Assembly (NCBI GenBank): GCA_000349905.1
Contig: KB722737.1
Location: forward strand, 1,875,359 to 1,939,358
Origin: Volvariella volvacea V23
Lineage: Eukaryota > Basidiomycota > Agaricomycetes > Agaricales > Pluteaceae
Direction of reading: 5' to 3'
DNA: 64,000 nt
The notes under the pieces were generated by a model. It had not been told where the DNA came from. It was given only the letters and a program-made list of their open reading frames with translations, and searched no databases. Below, piece by piece: positions 1 through 14,669 of this stretch; position 1 is the first letter of the stretch, and every line of letters starts with the position of its first letter. Position numbers and translations under genes: made by a program.

Positions 1-1359
1 CAACAACGGGTATCCCTCATAGCCGGTCGAGTCTCGATTGCTCCCATTGAACCTCCCTCCTCTCCACCTTCGTTATCGCGCAGTCTTAGCAGAGCCCCAA
101 GCACAAGTAGTACAACCTCCAGCACTCGTGCCCCATCACCTTCAGGCGATAACAAGTCATTCCTTGGTGGCAAGAGTATATCAGATTTCCATATAGAAGG
201 TGAAATTGGCAGAGGTGCCTATGGGCTGGTAAAACGGGCTCGGGATATACGTGCAGATGGATCGTACGGGGTGAGTATATCGTTATCAGCTCCCTTCCTG
301 GTATTGATTAAGTCCACTTGTTAGCCTGCAATAGTGATAAAACAAGTTATCAAGTCCCGGATTCTGGCCGATTGTTGGAAAAAGCACCCAAAGCATGGCA
401 CAATCCCAATAGAGATCTATGTTATGTCGGCCATCTCGAATACCCCTTACGTCCTCCCCGCACGACGTCCTTGGGATCCCTCCCGGTTGCTACCCATTTC
501 TGGTTCAGCTCCGGACACGGACGAAGACGATTGGATTCCCGGAAAGGTTGTTTATGGACATCCTAACATATGTCCCCTGCAGGATTTCTTCGAAGACAAC
601 CATTTCTACTATCTAGTTCTCCCGTCCATTTCGCCCGAGCAATTACCCAACGAGCCACAGCCTTCATCAGATCTATTCGACCTCGTAGAGAATTACCCAC
701 AAGGATTGCCCGCAAGTATGATACGCAGTTACCTAGGACAGATAGCAGATGCACTCTGTTTTCTTCATTCACAGGGAATTGGTGAGTTACACACTACGCC
801 GGGCATCCTGCGACCTTTACCATCGGATTAGTTCATCGAGATGTCAAGGACGAAAATGTCATCCTCGGTCCTAAGGCAAAGTGCATCCTTATTGATTTCG
901 GAAGCTCGGGATTAGTGAAGAAAGGCGGATGGGACACCTTTAGCGGAACGTGGGTTGAGTTGCAATATCTGTATGGATTTCCAAACTGAGCGGCCTCACA
1001 GGCTCGACTATGCTGGTCCAGAAATACTCCGTGGCGAGCGGTACCATGGCAAAGAACAAGATGTATGGGCATTCGGCGTTGTGGCATATGTATTATTGGT
1101 CGGAGAATGCCCGTTCTCTACAGCCGATGAAGCGCAAGAGGGTCTAAAATCACCCTTTGCTAGTGCCTCGATGTCTCTGGACGAGCGTTGTGCAGACGAC
1201 AAAGAAAAGGAAGGTGAAGAACCGGATGGAGGTGGTGCTCTAGGAGATGCAGCAGCTCTCGTGCGTGCATGCTTGCGATTAGAGGTTTCGGCACGGCCCA
1301 CTTTTGAAAGGATTATGCAATGCCGATTTTTGGCTGGCAATGAAGGCTGGGGTATGTAG
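1..1359 (+). CDS. PAS-kinase-type serine/threonine protein kinase, 5' partial (C-terminal kinase domain)
   Basis: The gene enters from the left edge with no start codon in view. Exons 1-270, 325-781, 832-949 and 1002-1359 splice to a 400-residue C-terminal part. The first ~55 residues are Ser/Pro-rich. The kinase domain follows: glycine loop GRGAYG, the lysine in IVIKQV, catalytic VHRDVKDEN, the DFG motif in LIDFGS, and GPE in place of APE. The stretch around DCWKKHPKHGTIPIEI and the HRDxKDEN form resemble PAS kinases (yeast Psk1/2, animal PASK), which couple nutrient status to sugar storage and translation. The PAS domains would lie upstream, outside the window, so the subfamily is inferred from the kinase domain. 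An insertion of ~45 residues precedes the catalytic loop and an acidic, basidiomycete-style insert lies near the end. Confidence 0.82.
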
Positions 1360-1870
1360 GTTAATACTAGAGTCGAATGTATCGTCATACTATACAGTAG
1401 CATAGCATCAGAATCGATCAGTACAAAAGCTCAATTTTTATCTTATTTTATCAGCCAGTAATCTTTGCCAGAAAAGTGTGCCACGGCTGATTAAACGGGC
1501 TTGGCCCGATCTGAGTCACGCATTTTTTATCAGTTCAATCAGATCGACTATCGATAAAAATTTTGGTCGCAATATAACTGGGCCAAACACCGTCCAGATA
1601 TCTCTTAAAGCTTTCTTTCCGTCCACCACCATCTTCAGTCTTTCAGACTTTTTTTCATCCACTTTACGCTCTCCAAGTGAGTCCTTTTGTCCACATCTTG
1701 CACTACCGCGCATCAGATGCGTCCAAACCATCGACACTCCGGTGGATTTGCTACCGATCGTTGTGATGTGTCTCAACCAGAGGCTGTCTATTCCTATTCT
1801 CTACCTCGGTTTAACGATCTTTTATCATCTTTACTGATTTGCGTCCTCCCCGCAACAGAACTTTAACGCC
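1360..1870 (+). promoter_or_regulatory. TEF1 promoter region with a candidate 5'-UTR intron (1677-1858)
   Basis: These 511 bases hold the 3' trailer of the kinase gene and the promoter/leader of EF-1alpha. A pyrimidine-rich stretch at about 1616-1675 is the kind of initiator seen in strongly transcribed fungal genes. A GTGAGT donor at 1677, a TTACTGATTT branch-like sequence near 1831 and a CGCAACAG acceptor ending at 1858 outline a 182-nt intron in the leader, 12 nt before the ATG. Leader introns are common in fungal TEF1 genes, but this one is an inference without transcript data. Confidence 0.5.
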
Positions 1871-3686
<1,816 letters not shown>

Positions 3687-3893
3687 ATTAGATGTACAGT
3701 CATTGTATCATGTATCATCCTTGTTCATGATTTTTTCTCATCCTTCTTCTCTGGTACTTTTACCCGCATGTGTTATCGCTATCATCATCATCTGTATTCT
3801 TCCTCCTAACCAACACCGGGGCAATTTGGATCTCCCATACCATGACAGCTGTTGCATGAATAAAAATTATTGTCCCCAACTACTCCTTGCTAC

Positions 3894-5349
3894 TTAGCAG
3901 ACGTGCTCTGGTGCATCGCCCAAGTTCACTTTCGGTCCCAGATCCCGCCCAACGGTGCGTTCAAATACTTCTAACATGAAGCCGAAAAGAGACCTAGTCA
4001 AAGCGGCATCCCACCTCCCTTTGGAAGATTCGTCTCGAATAAAGGCGTGTTGTGCTTGCACTTCAAGGAACTGGACACCGGATAGATGCATGAGGGCGTT
4101 AGATATCACGAGACAAGCGCAGCTTCTTACGGATACGGCTATTCCTGCATCTTCTAGCGACTTGCGAATGAGGTCTCTGCCTTCACGGGGAACGTGTGTA
4201 TCCTACTCTCGTCAGTGTGCATACGTGGAAAACAGCGGGGAATGTACTTGTTTCCCAAATATCATCTGCAGTGATGTCAGAAATGTATCATCTCGAGAGG
4301 CAGCTTGTGCGCACCACCAGCTCTCCTTTTCCTGTCAAATCTCCATTTCTCACACGTATCAGGGTATCGTCTGACTTTCCTTTACCGAGGGTTGCGCTGT
4401 GAATATCTGTAGCAAAGAAACAAACGGACGCAAGGACACGAAGGTCGAAGGCAGCCTTAATCCAGTTAGCCGACTCGTTTAGTGTAGACAAGGTAACAGC
4501 GCTTACCCGAAATGCCTTGAAAAGGCGGAGATATCGTCATGAGTTACAAGAATCGAAGTATGAAGGTCTATTTACTAGATGACCGCCTAAACACATCCCA
4601 GTTGCTGTGTAGTGTAGTTCGCCTGTGAGACGTCCAATGTCGTGCCCATCTAAAGATCACCTACCTGCGATTCGACCGGTGCAATTAGGAAGAGACACGA
4701 GGAGATCGATGGTCAGAGTCGCATCCTTGGGGTATTAGTTAAGACTAATGAAATGAGGTTGGTTGGAATATACCTCATCGTAAGCTCTAACTTCCTTCTC
4801 GATCTACACGTTCTTCGGGTTGGTCAATGAAGAGTGGAGAAGTGGAGATCATGACCTTGAATCTATTTCCTCGGTCGGTACCTGAGACGTAGTTGGTAAC
4901 TGTGGAAGAGACCTCCAATGCTACTGACCCTCAGTATCGTATGGGATGGGCTCTGGCCCCTGAAATTCGTGGTAGGAGGAAGGGCACGCTTAAAATTGCA
5001 AAATCTGTTAGGGATAATTAAAGGTATCACGATGCTGACAGACCTACGACATAGCCTTGACTCGCAATTTGGCTGGCGAAACGTTCAACGGGCCCTGTAA
5101 CTTGATAGATTTCACTGGGATTGGCGTTTTAAAAGGCCCTCACGACTCATATATGTCTGGAAACTACCTAAAGACTACTACGCCTGTGGTACGAGGCTTA
5201 ATCTGAGCAAAGAAATCGGATGACTATCTTAACAAACCTGGGAATTTGGCATGAGGGTAGTTTGGGATGACGGGGGAAATCACAAATATCCTCATCGAAT
5301 GGCCAACCTGGCTAGTCTGCACATCGTGAAACGTCTTGGTGACAAGCAT
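3894..5349 (-). CDS. dienelactone hydrolase family protein
   Basis: Thirteen exons on the minus strand (5238-5349, 5168-5183, 5044-5114, 4929-4988, 4856-4881, 4774-4803, 4665-4725, 4576-4604, 4507-4515, 4315-4455, 4248-4265, 4131-4202, 3894-4070) give 273 residues, the usual length. This alpha/beta-hydrolase family cleaves dienelactone-type esters; the real substrate is unknown. The nucleophile Cys lies in GMCLGGH and the His in AQHAFIRDE. The Asp is probably the one in KQDTHVP. The N-terminus is MLVTKTFHDV. Exons of 9, 16, 18, 26, 29 and 30 nt make the gene invisible to a simple ORF scan; every junction keeps phase and rebuilds conserved family sequence. The start is 139 bp from the start of the divergent acetyltransferase gene, suggesting a shared promoter. 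Confidence 0.9.
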
Positions 5350-5488
5350 CGTAGCTACTGCCTGGTGGGTGTGGTAATGAGATAAGGGAGCCGATAAGAA
5401 TAGACGTGATGGGCAATTTGTTTTTGTGGGAAGTCCATATTGGTCACAAACACGGACCCACGGCACATTTGCTGGCATTCCTCGGTCA

Positions 5489-6315
5489 ATGAGCAACGAA
5501 GTCGTTCAGATCCGCTCATATAGGCCTTCAGACGAGAAGCAAGTGCGCTTCGCAGTAGGAAAGGCCAACCTAGAGCAATTAGCAGTCGCCAACCATAAAG
5601 GTCTGTCTCCAAGACTGTACTAAAGACGAACTAACACGTTCATAGCTTGCACACACCCTCTTACGGTGGTTATATGGAGTTTACTTTCATATTCATTCAT
5701 CAGTGTGCTGGACTGGTGGCCTAATGGAGGTTACGGCGTTCTAGGATACCTCAGGCCTTTGCCTGCCCTGGCATGCACGGCGCTGCCACTAATGTTCTTG
5801 GTGGACTGGTGAGCCTAGAGATCCTACCACTGGAGCACAAACATTTTGTAACTTATAATAGGATTAACCGCCCAGATTTCGAGAAGCACGCTCGAAAAGT
5901 TCTGCGTGGAAGAGATTTGCAAGACATCGCGAGTTACTATTCCCATCCCGGCTCTGGGTTCTGGATTCTGGAAAAGGGCAGCTACCTCGTTGGCCTCATT
6001 GCACTCGATAGTGAACCCAATGCCACCGACAATTCGGTTGAGGTTAAGGTACCCAGGATTCGACATTTCTATGTAGAAGAAGCATACCGAGGCGTTGGCG
6101 TCCAGTCAGATCTCTTGCAGCACGTCCTGAAGTTTGCATTTGATCACGGAGGTGTACAAGAAATACGAGTTGTAGCTTCACCCCTGCTGCCTTACATACA
6201 AAGATGTTTGAGCGCGGCCGGATTTACAGAGGAGGGCTATCCGGATGAACCGATGGGCATTTTAAAATGGAGGTTAACCTATAAGGTATTAGAGAGAGCG
6301 AATTGGAGGAGGTGA
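5489..6315 (+). CDS. GNAT N-acetyltransferase with two N-terminal membrane segments
   Basis: Exons 5489-5600, 5646-5808 and 5862-6315 encode 242 residues. The N-terminal SYRPSDEKQVR stretch is a typical GNAT beginning. Two hydrophobic segments follow (around residues 40-60, and 75-92 near ALPLMFLVDW), then the acetyl-CoA fold with FYVEEAYRGVGVQ, matching the R/Q-x-x-G-x-G/A pyrophosphate loop. This arrangement resembles NAT8-like membrane acetyltransferases; the substrate cannot be read from sequence. A frame shift near 5810 is explained by a 53-nt intron with a TAACTTAT-type branch site. It is divergent from the dienelactone hydrolase gene and lies 108 bp upstream of the Elp5 gene. Confidence 0.88.
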
Positions 6316-6423
6316 TATCGCGAGCTATCAACGTTGCATGCTGTGCTGTTTGTTTTACCCTTTGATACCACACAGCATCACATATAATTTATAAACCCGT
6401 ACACCATTCACACTTCTCCAAGG

Positions 6424-7775
6424 ATGTCGCTAATTACGCCGANNNNNNNNNNNNNNNNNNNNNNNNNNNNNNNNNNNNNNNNNNNNNNNNNNNNNNNNNN
6501 NNNNNNNNNNNNNNNNNNNNNNNNNNNNNNNNNNNNNNNNNNTCCTAGATGGTACATCCACCAGAAGTCACCATCCTCTCCTTGTCGTCCAGTCATCTTC
6601 GGCGCAATCTTCCCTTCCAGTTCTGCGGCGCATTGTTGCACTTGGTGTTCAGGAGAAACACCCCAAGACGCTAATCATGTTTTGCTTCCTTCATCCACCT
6701 GCAAAGATACTCCCAATACAGTATTCAAAGGAGCGTGTTGTTGTCCATGATCTGTCCGACCGCATTCCAGGCTATGACGAGCAGCCTGAACCCATTCAAG
6801 AGGTACTCCGATTGCTCGACGATGGTATCTATGAAACGCCACTTCCTTCGCGTCGCCACAATAACACAAACCTCAGTTCCGAGCACTCTACCCGTGGACG
6901 TAATCATAGACTCAGTGGACGCCCTGATCACCAATTTCAACCCATTATCGGATAGTTATGTCAAACTTCGCGAGATTCTGTTAATTACATTGCGGCACCC
7001 AAGTGCGTATCTATTTGTTCATCATACTCAAACGCTGAGAATACTATCATAGGGCCATCGAGACTTGTTATACATCTTAATGAGGAGTGTCCACTCCTTC
7101 CTTTGATAATACAGCGTTCCTTCTCGCCCATCTCTCTTGCTCACTTCATTGCGTATCCGGCTTCCTTGATCAACTACATATCAACCTCATACCTTACTGA
7201 TCCCCCACCTCTCTCTGCACAAGAAAAATTCTGGGCTGTCTTTGTGCCTTTATCAGAACGGCGAAGAGAGATCATGCGGATTGTGCACGATCCCAACGGA
7301 GCTGGGCCCAACCCCCGGGAATTTGTTATCGAATTGACGATACGAGGGAATGCAGCCTCCCGGAAGGACAGGAACGTATCACGCTATTTAGAGGGATGGT
7401 CTATTGACCAGAATGGCCCTTGCAAATTGAGTGAGCTAGAGAGCTGCAACCCGATCTGGTCCAAGAGGCATGCAATGGAAACGGTATTGTTGTCAATATC
7501 CACTTATTATAATCACTCAATCACCCCAGCCCGATTCTATACCCTCGCACGGGGTATCATTTAACCTCGAATTAACTGAGGCCCAGCAACAATCGCGCGC
7601 GCGAGTTCCACTCCCTTACGCCCACGAAGGCGAGTAACCTTAGTTATCCAAACTTCCTTATTCTCTAATGCTATTACCAGGCAAATTAGTAAATCAGGAA
7701 ACTACAATCTTGTATGACCCAGACTCAGCGGATGACATTGACGATGACGACCCTGACGAGGATCTTAACTTATAA
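6424..7775 (+). CDS. ELP5: Elongator complex subunit Elp5, interrupted by an assembly gap
   Basis: Elp5 belongs to the Elp4-Elp5-Elp6 RecA-like ring of Elongator, which modifies wobble uridines of tRNA. The start MSLITP lies just before the gap at 6443-6542. After it come exons to 6824, then 6877-7002, 7053-7483, 7530-7629 and 7681-7775. Support comes from the early SSSAQSSLPVLRRI stretch, a short RecA-like fold (VDVIIDSVDALI), and a basic-to-acidic C-terminal tail with ARVPLPYAHEG and ILYDPDSADDID before a run of Asp, which is characteristic of the family. The last intron (7630-7680) must start with GC to keep this tail in frame. Exact length is unknown because of the gap. Confidence 0.85.
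6443..6542. other. assembly gap, 100 N
   Basis: Exactly 100 N, the usual placeholder for a gap of unknown size. It interrupts the first exon of the Elp5 gene 19 nt after the ATG, so the first residues are missing. Confidence 0.99.
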
Positions 7776-7871
7776 CTACATCCACTTGTAATGGCACACA
7801 TCGCAGTGCGCGTAAATCATGTCTATTTTGGTATCTAAAGGACATCTAGTCCACACGCTTTGTGTGGATAA

Positions 7872-9396
<1,525 letters not shown>

Positions 9397-9632
9397 ATCG
9401 AAAGAGGGTCTATAGACAGCAAAGGAAAGCAAAGGAAAGAGTGAGTAAAGACTTGAGATGCTGGTTTGGTATTTCTTTAAATCCGCATAACATTTTCCAT
9501 CTCGGCGGCTGGTTCCGGATAAAGTATTACATAATATTAGTGTCTGATTGACGGTTATCTTACCGAGATTTACTTCCTTTCCAGATCAGATACCAAGTCA
9601 TTTCAGCTACTCCCACCTTCATCCGCAAACCC

Positions 9633-11611
9633 ATGGCAGATCAGCAGCCGTCACCCAACGAGTCCCAGTACGTTCGTGCTTTGTATCTATAGCACTTGCT
9701 ATCTTCACTGTCTACCATAGAGATGGCCCAAAACCATCGAAGAACGAGTTAAAGAAATTGGCAAAGGCAGCCGAGAAAGAGAGAAAAGCAGCAGAAAAGG
9801 CGGAGAAACAGAAGGCCCTCGCGGCGGAAAATGCTGCAACTGAATTAGTGAATTTCATTCTCCCGCCCTCCTGAAAATATTGTTTATATTGGTATTCGTA
9901 TCGTTTAGGATTATGCGTCTACTTTTTATGGGCTGCTGCCCCTCAATCAGTCACAATCACGACCCCGCCGACCCCGAGTCCAAATTGCCTCGCTGTCCTC
10001 GCATGATGGGGAGACTGTGTTACTGCGTGCACGCGTGCAAAATTCAAGGGCTCAAGGAAGCAAAATGGTCTTCTTCAATCTGAGGCAGCGCAGCCATTCC
10101 GTACAGGCGCTTCTTACTGTAACTCCGGATAAGGTCTCTAAACAGATGGTAAAGTGGGCTGCGAGTTTGGCTACCGAAAGCATCGTCCTTGTGGAGGGTG
10201 TTGTAAAGAAGGCACCCGAGCCGATCAAGAGTGCCTCAGTGGGCGATGTGGAAGTCCACATTTCACAAGTAAAAGTACTTTCCACTCGCCCTAGTTCAAG
10301 CTAACTGTCTTTCAGATCCATCTCATCTCTGGTCTTGAAGGTCGCTTGCCATTCTCCTTGGAGGATGCATCCCGGCCAGAGGCTGAATTTGAGGTCAACG
10401 AGACCCAGTATAATCGGGTGCTCTTAGAGACTCGATTAAACAATCGTGTGGTAGATTTAAGGGTGAGCACGCCATTCTTGTGTCTAGGATTGCTACCAAT
10501 AACGAACAGACACAAACCAACCAAGCCATCTTCTCCATTCAAGCCGGGATTGGCGACCTCTTCCGGGAGTATCTATCTGCCCAAGGTTTCATCGAAATCC
10601 ATAGCCCCAAACTGCAAGGTGCTGCAACAGAATCCGGTGCCTCAGTCTTTAAGGTCGGTTACTTCAAAGGTGGGTTTTTGTTTTACTTGCCCCAGGCGAG
10701 GTTAACTAGTCTTCAGGTGACGCATTCCTCGCGCAGTCGCCCCAACTGGCTAAGCAGATGGCCATTGCTGCTGATTTCGAGAGGGTTTACGAAATTGGAC
10801 CTGTCTTCCGCGCCGAGGACTCTAACACACACCGTCATTTAACAGAGTTCATCGGTCTTGATTTGGAGATGGCAATTGAAGAGCACTATCACGAAGTGGT
10901 CGAGCTGCTCGATGGCTTGTTCCTGAGCATTTTCAAGGGGCTCCGCCAGCGCTACCAATCCGAAATCGATTTAATCAGAAAGCAGTTCCCTGCTGAAGAG
11001 TTTAAATGGCGCGAAGGACCTGAAGGAACCCTGAAATTGAGCTTCAAAGAAGCCACCGACTTGTTGATAGAGGATGGGGTGGCTCGCGAAGAGCTTGATG
11101 ACATCAAGTGTGTTTTTCTATTTTCTGTCAGTTGCCACCTACCAATAATGACATAGCACTGAGAACGAGAAGCGTCTTGGACGCATTGTAAAAGCCAAAT
11201 ACGAAACTGACTATTTCATCATCGATAAGTTCCCAATGGCATTAAGGCCATTTTACACGATGCCCGACCCAGAAGACCCGGTAAGTTGGTCTCGCTCTGA
11301 GATTCAAAGTTCCGTTGAACTAAAGAGTTTCTAAGACGCTTTCCAACTCCTACGATTTCTTTATGCGCGGAGAGGAGATCCTTTCTGGAGCGCAACGTAT
11401 TCACGACCCGACCATGTTGGCTGAGAAGATGTTGAGCAAGGGTGTTGACCCTGCATCTATGCGCGACTACTTAGAGGCGTTCAAGATGGGATGCCCGCCT
11501 CACGGGGGTGGAGGTATTGGACTGGAACGAGTGTTGATGCTCTTCCTAAAGCTTAACAACATTCGCCGCGCATCCCTCTTCCCTAGAGATCCGAAGCGTT
11601 TGGAACCCTAG
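9633..11611 (+). CDS. DPS1: aspartyl-tRNA synthetase, cytosolic
   Basis: Eight exons (9633-9667, 9721-9847, 9909-10268, 10316-10462, 10510-10669, 10717-11107, 11157-11280, 11336-11611) encode 539 residues. It charges tRNA-Asp with aspartate. The Lys/Ala-rich helix near residues 17-45 is the eukaryotic extension that helps hold tRNA. The OB-fold anticodon-binding domain begins around [14 protein letters not shown]. Class II motif 2 is [18 protein letters not shown], and motif 3 is [15 protein letters not shown] near the C-terminus, which ends in [15 protein letters not shown] as in fungal enzymes. The start [12 protein letters not shown] comes from a 35-nt first exon. Confidence 0.96.
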
Positions 11612-11879
11612 AGTACATCACAAGCTATAACGACGGAAATATGGAGACCTTTGGATAAGTACAGGGGAATTGCGTGATAAGAGAAGGCATCTAGTGGTTT
11701 AATTAGAGAAAAGTCTGGGGATCTAGGTTATCCGAATAGAAGTCCTTCTAGACTTGGGTCAGTGTGGAGCTACGCCAAACAGGTTTAGTGCATCGTTCGG
11801 ACGAGTATATACTCGGTCGATGTAGTAAGAATTCATCCCTTCTACAGCATTAAACAAGCACCGTCCTTCAAACACTGCC

Positions 11880-12350
11880 ATGTTGGAAGAAGTGCACCAT
11901 CCTATCGTGGCCATCACTGGTCAAGACTCGATTCAAAAAGAAACGAGCGACAGGGATACAAACCACCACGGCGTTCTCAGCAGCGAATCGCACAAATACA
12001 TTGGAATTGAAATGGTTATCGGGATGCTGCTAATTTCAATGCTCATTTGGGTGATCAGTAGGAAGAAGGACTTGGGCATCTGGGGCCGTCGTAAGAGTAA
12101 ATTGCAAGGATTGATAGAAACAAGCGATACGAGTCTTAAGTCTCCATTTCTGGGTATGCACAGACACAACAACTCAAAGGTAAGTGATTCAGTTGAGCCG
12201 TTACACCAGTCCTTCTGAAGGCAGCCCTCGTATTAGATAGGGTCTTCGATGCTACACGTGCCATTAGCAACACCTCAACGCGCTAGGTTGAGTCCCCTCT
12301 CACTTCCAGGAGGTGATTTAGGAATAAGCGCAGGAATAAATGTGAAGTAA
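11880..12350 (+). CDS. small single-pass membrane protein of unknown function
   Basis: Exons 11880-12179 and 12237-12350 give 137 residues. I do not recognise a family. One hydrophobic helix (around residues 42-60, VIGMLLISMLIWVI) is followed by basic residues SRKKD, suggesting an N-out, C-in anchor. The N-terminal half is acidic and His-containing; the C-terminal part is Ser/Pro-rich. The intron has a consensus GTAAGT donor and the second exon stays open, which supports a real gene. A TATA-like GTATATA lies about 75 nt upstream of the ATG. Without homologues the call rests on structure alone. Confidence 0.55.
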
Positions 12351-12648
12351 CAGCTTTGAATAAGCGCTTGCCATTCAATCATGTGGTGTCACATATACCG
12401 TCGAATTCATAGACTTGCCTCATAGGGGACGTGAGAAGGGGTGATCCGTAATGATAAATGTCCAGAGAATGGTAGCAAGTAATAAGTTGAGAGGATCTAG
12501 GAGTAATATCGAAAACTTGTAGTACAACATCCGCCTCTGAGCTATAATATACTGACAATGGAGAGCGGTTAACAATTCGATAATGAAACGACAAGGGAGG
12601 TACAAACCAAGGGGTGGGAGAAATAAGCAATCTTAACGAGCTTGCCGT

Positions 12649-14534
12649 TCATCGACGACGAGTCCTCCGTCGTTCTGATCGTGAAGAAGCATTCCCTCTA
12701 CCTACGGCATGGTCGGGAATAGCCGTTCCTTCCAAAGCTGCAGCAATAACTTCCGCAGGGAGGTCGATATGAACGCCTTCAGAGTAGGTGAAGGCATCCA
12801 GCGGAGAATAAGCTGGTGGTTCGCGTCGAGTTAAAGCTTCGCGTAGTCTATCGTCGACAAGTGAACTGTCAACTCGGTCTCCGTTGTTTGACCGATGTGT
12901 TGAAGGACCAAGTGCCTGTAGATGAATGTCGCGATTATTGGGAGTTGGTGGATTTGGACTGCGAGGAGAATCAGGAGGTGGATGCACCTGAATAATCAAT
13001 TCAGAGTCTATTCCTGGCCGAGACGCAGGGAAGTGAGTGATGGACCACCGGCGCTGGTAAGCCTTAATCGCACCTTGCCTATCCGGCGAAAAAGATCGTG
13101 ATGTTGCGGCGGGTGATGATGGTATTGAAGCATTGGGTGGATGCCTCTCGATCGCGTGGCCAGATTCAGCAATGATACCCGGTTCCTGCGCGTTAAGTTG
13201 ACCTTCTGGAGCCTCTAAGATGGGGGTTATTGGAGGAGGAGGGGTTAGGGGAGGGGCAGCGTCTGTGGTGGTGGTGGGCAACCCTGAAGTGTTGGATGCT
13301 CTGGGGCGACGCGCTCGATGCGAGCGCCTGTGTGATGGAGGTGATGCATTACCACCTTGCGAGTGCTCATCATTTAGGCGCACGCGACCACCGACATCAA
13401 GAAGAATGCTTCCCCCCTCACTTCCATACGCAGGCGGTGGTGCAAGGGTGCCAACACTTGGGGCTAATCCCCATTTCTTGACATTGGCCTCAATGAAAAC
13501 GAATCCAGCTTGACCAAGATTGACGTGAACGCTGCAAGGGCCATCGGCTCCGATGGTGGGGAATAAATTCCATTTACTTAGACCAACGAAAGCATCCTCC
13601 AACTTCCTACCATTCCTAGTGAAGAAGACAGTGCCAGTTCTAGGTCGGTATCCAATCCCCAACACATCGCCCTCTTTCAGCGGCGGTCCGAAGGATGTAG
13701 CGGTGAAGGGGTAATTATAAGACTTGTCGCCATTAGAGTGGTAAGCCACCGAGTAACGACTGAGGCCAGGCATGCAGAATGCGGGATAAGGTTTCGTCGC
13801 GAGTCCAACTGCTACTTTTGTGGTCTCCGGTAGGTCAAACATCTTGACTTCCCAGTAATATACTTCGTTGATCTTTGGTAGAGGAAGATTAGACTGAACG
13901 CAGGATGAAGAAGCGGGATCGGGAAGAAATGTGATCTCCGTTCGAGCATGAACTAGCAATGAGTTGACTGTTTCGTAGTCTGGTTCAAAAGACCAAGCAG
14001 AAACGCCTTTCTCTTGGATAGATAGGAACTGTGAGAGCGTTATGTCGGTCGGAAGGGAGTTCGGTGGGTACTGCAGCTGATGCTCTGGATGATGCGCCTG
14101 TTAGGGTGGATAGGTGAAGAGCACAAATACGCACCCTTAGCTCGAAGATAATCCCGCCGCACAGGCTCTGAGACACTTTCCAGCCAACGGGTCTCGACAC
14201 CTTCAAACCCACCCTCGCCCTCGATGAGCTCCTCGCGGCTCATGTCAATGGGACCATCATTATCCCGCAAAACGATACCCCTTCGCCGGCGAATGAGGAT
14301 GACGCATATGAGGAACAACAGGAGGAGGAACAGGAAAACGGAGAGAACGATCAGCAATGGCAGTAGAACAAGCAATGCATCGGGTTGCTGGGGGGCTGAG
14401 GGAGGACCCGGAGGATCGTGTGTTGCAGATGGAGAGTCAAAGAAGCCATTAGAAAGAATGTCGGCTATGGGCCAGAAACGGCCAGAAATGAGGGGCTCTG
14501 GGAGAGAATCCGAGGGAACGTCGTGAGGATTCAT
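12649..14534 (-). CDS. Ssh4/Ear1-like SPRY-domain membrane protein (Rsp5-type ubiquitin ligase adaptor)
   Basis: Two exons (14135-14534, 12649-14084) encode 611 residues; an ATG 57 nt further upstream at 14591 is also in frame. A single strong transmembrane helix lies at ~53-80 and is followed by IRRRRG. Then comes the conserved LPTDITLSQFLSIQEKGVSA segment and a SPRY/B30.2 domain (YYWEVKMFDL, GIGYRPRTGTVFFTRNG). The C-terminal half is disordered and has two PPAY motifs, APPPAYG and EPPAYSP, which are PPxY ligands for WW domains of Nedd4/Rsp5 ligases. Yeast Ssh4 and Ear1 recruit Rsp5 to endosomal and vacuolar cargo. The role here is inferred from that architecture. It is head to head with SNF4 over 135 bp. 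Confidence 0.85.
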
Positions 14535-14669
14535 GATTGTTGAGGTTGGCAGTGGGTCCAGGGAAAGCCAACGCCATACCAGCCGTGCCAAATTGCTGAC
14601 TAATTTATCAGCACAGTGATTACATAATAGAGGGGATTAATTAACGAGGGCAGTTGTTGACGAGGTTCA

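Noticed and set aside
4507..4515. Reading the dienelactone hydrolase region as a pseudogene because of stops between short ORFs
   Set aside because: All stops fall in introns once the small exons are placed; 13 exons keep phase and restore the full family sequence with its catalytic residues.
13220..13513. Plus-strand Gly/Val-rich ORFs opposite the Ssh4-like tail
   Set aside because: Antisense of a Pro-rich coding region; composition artefact.
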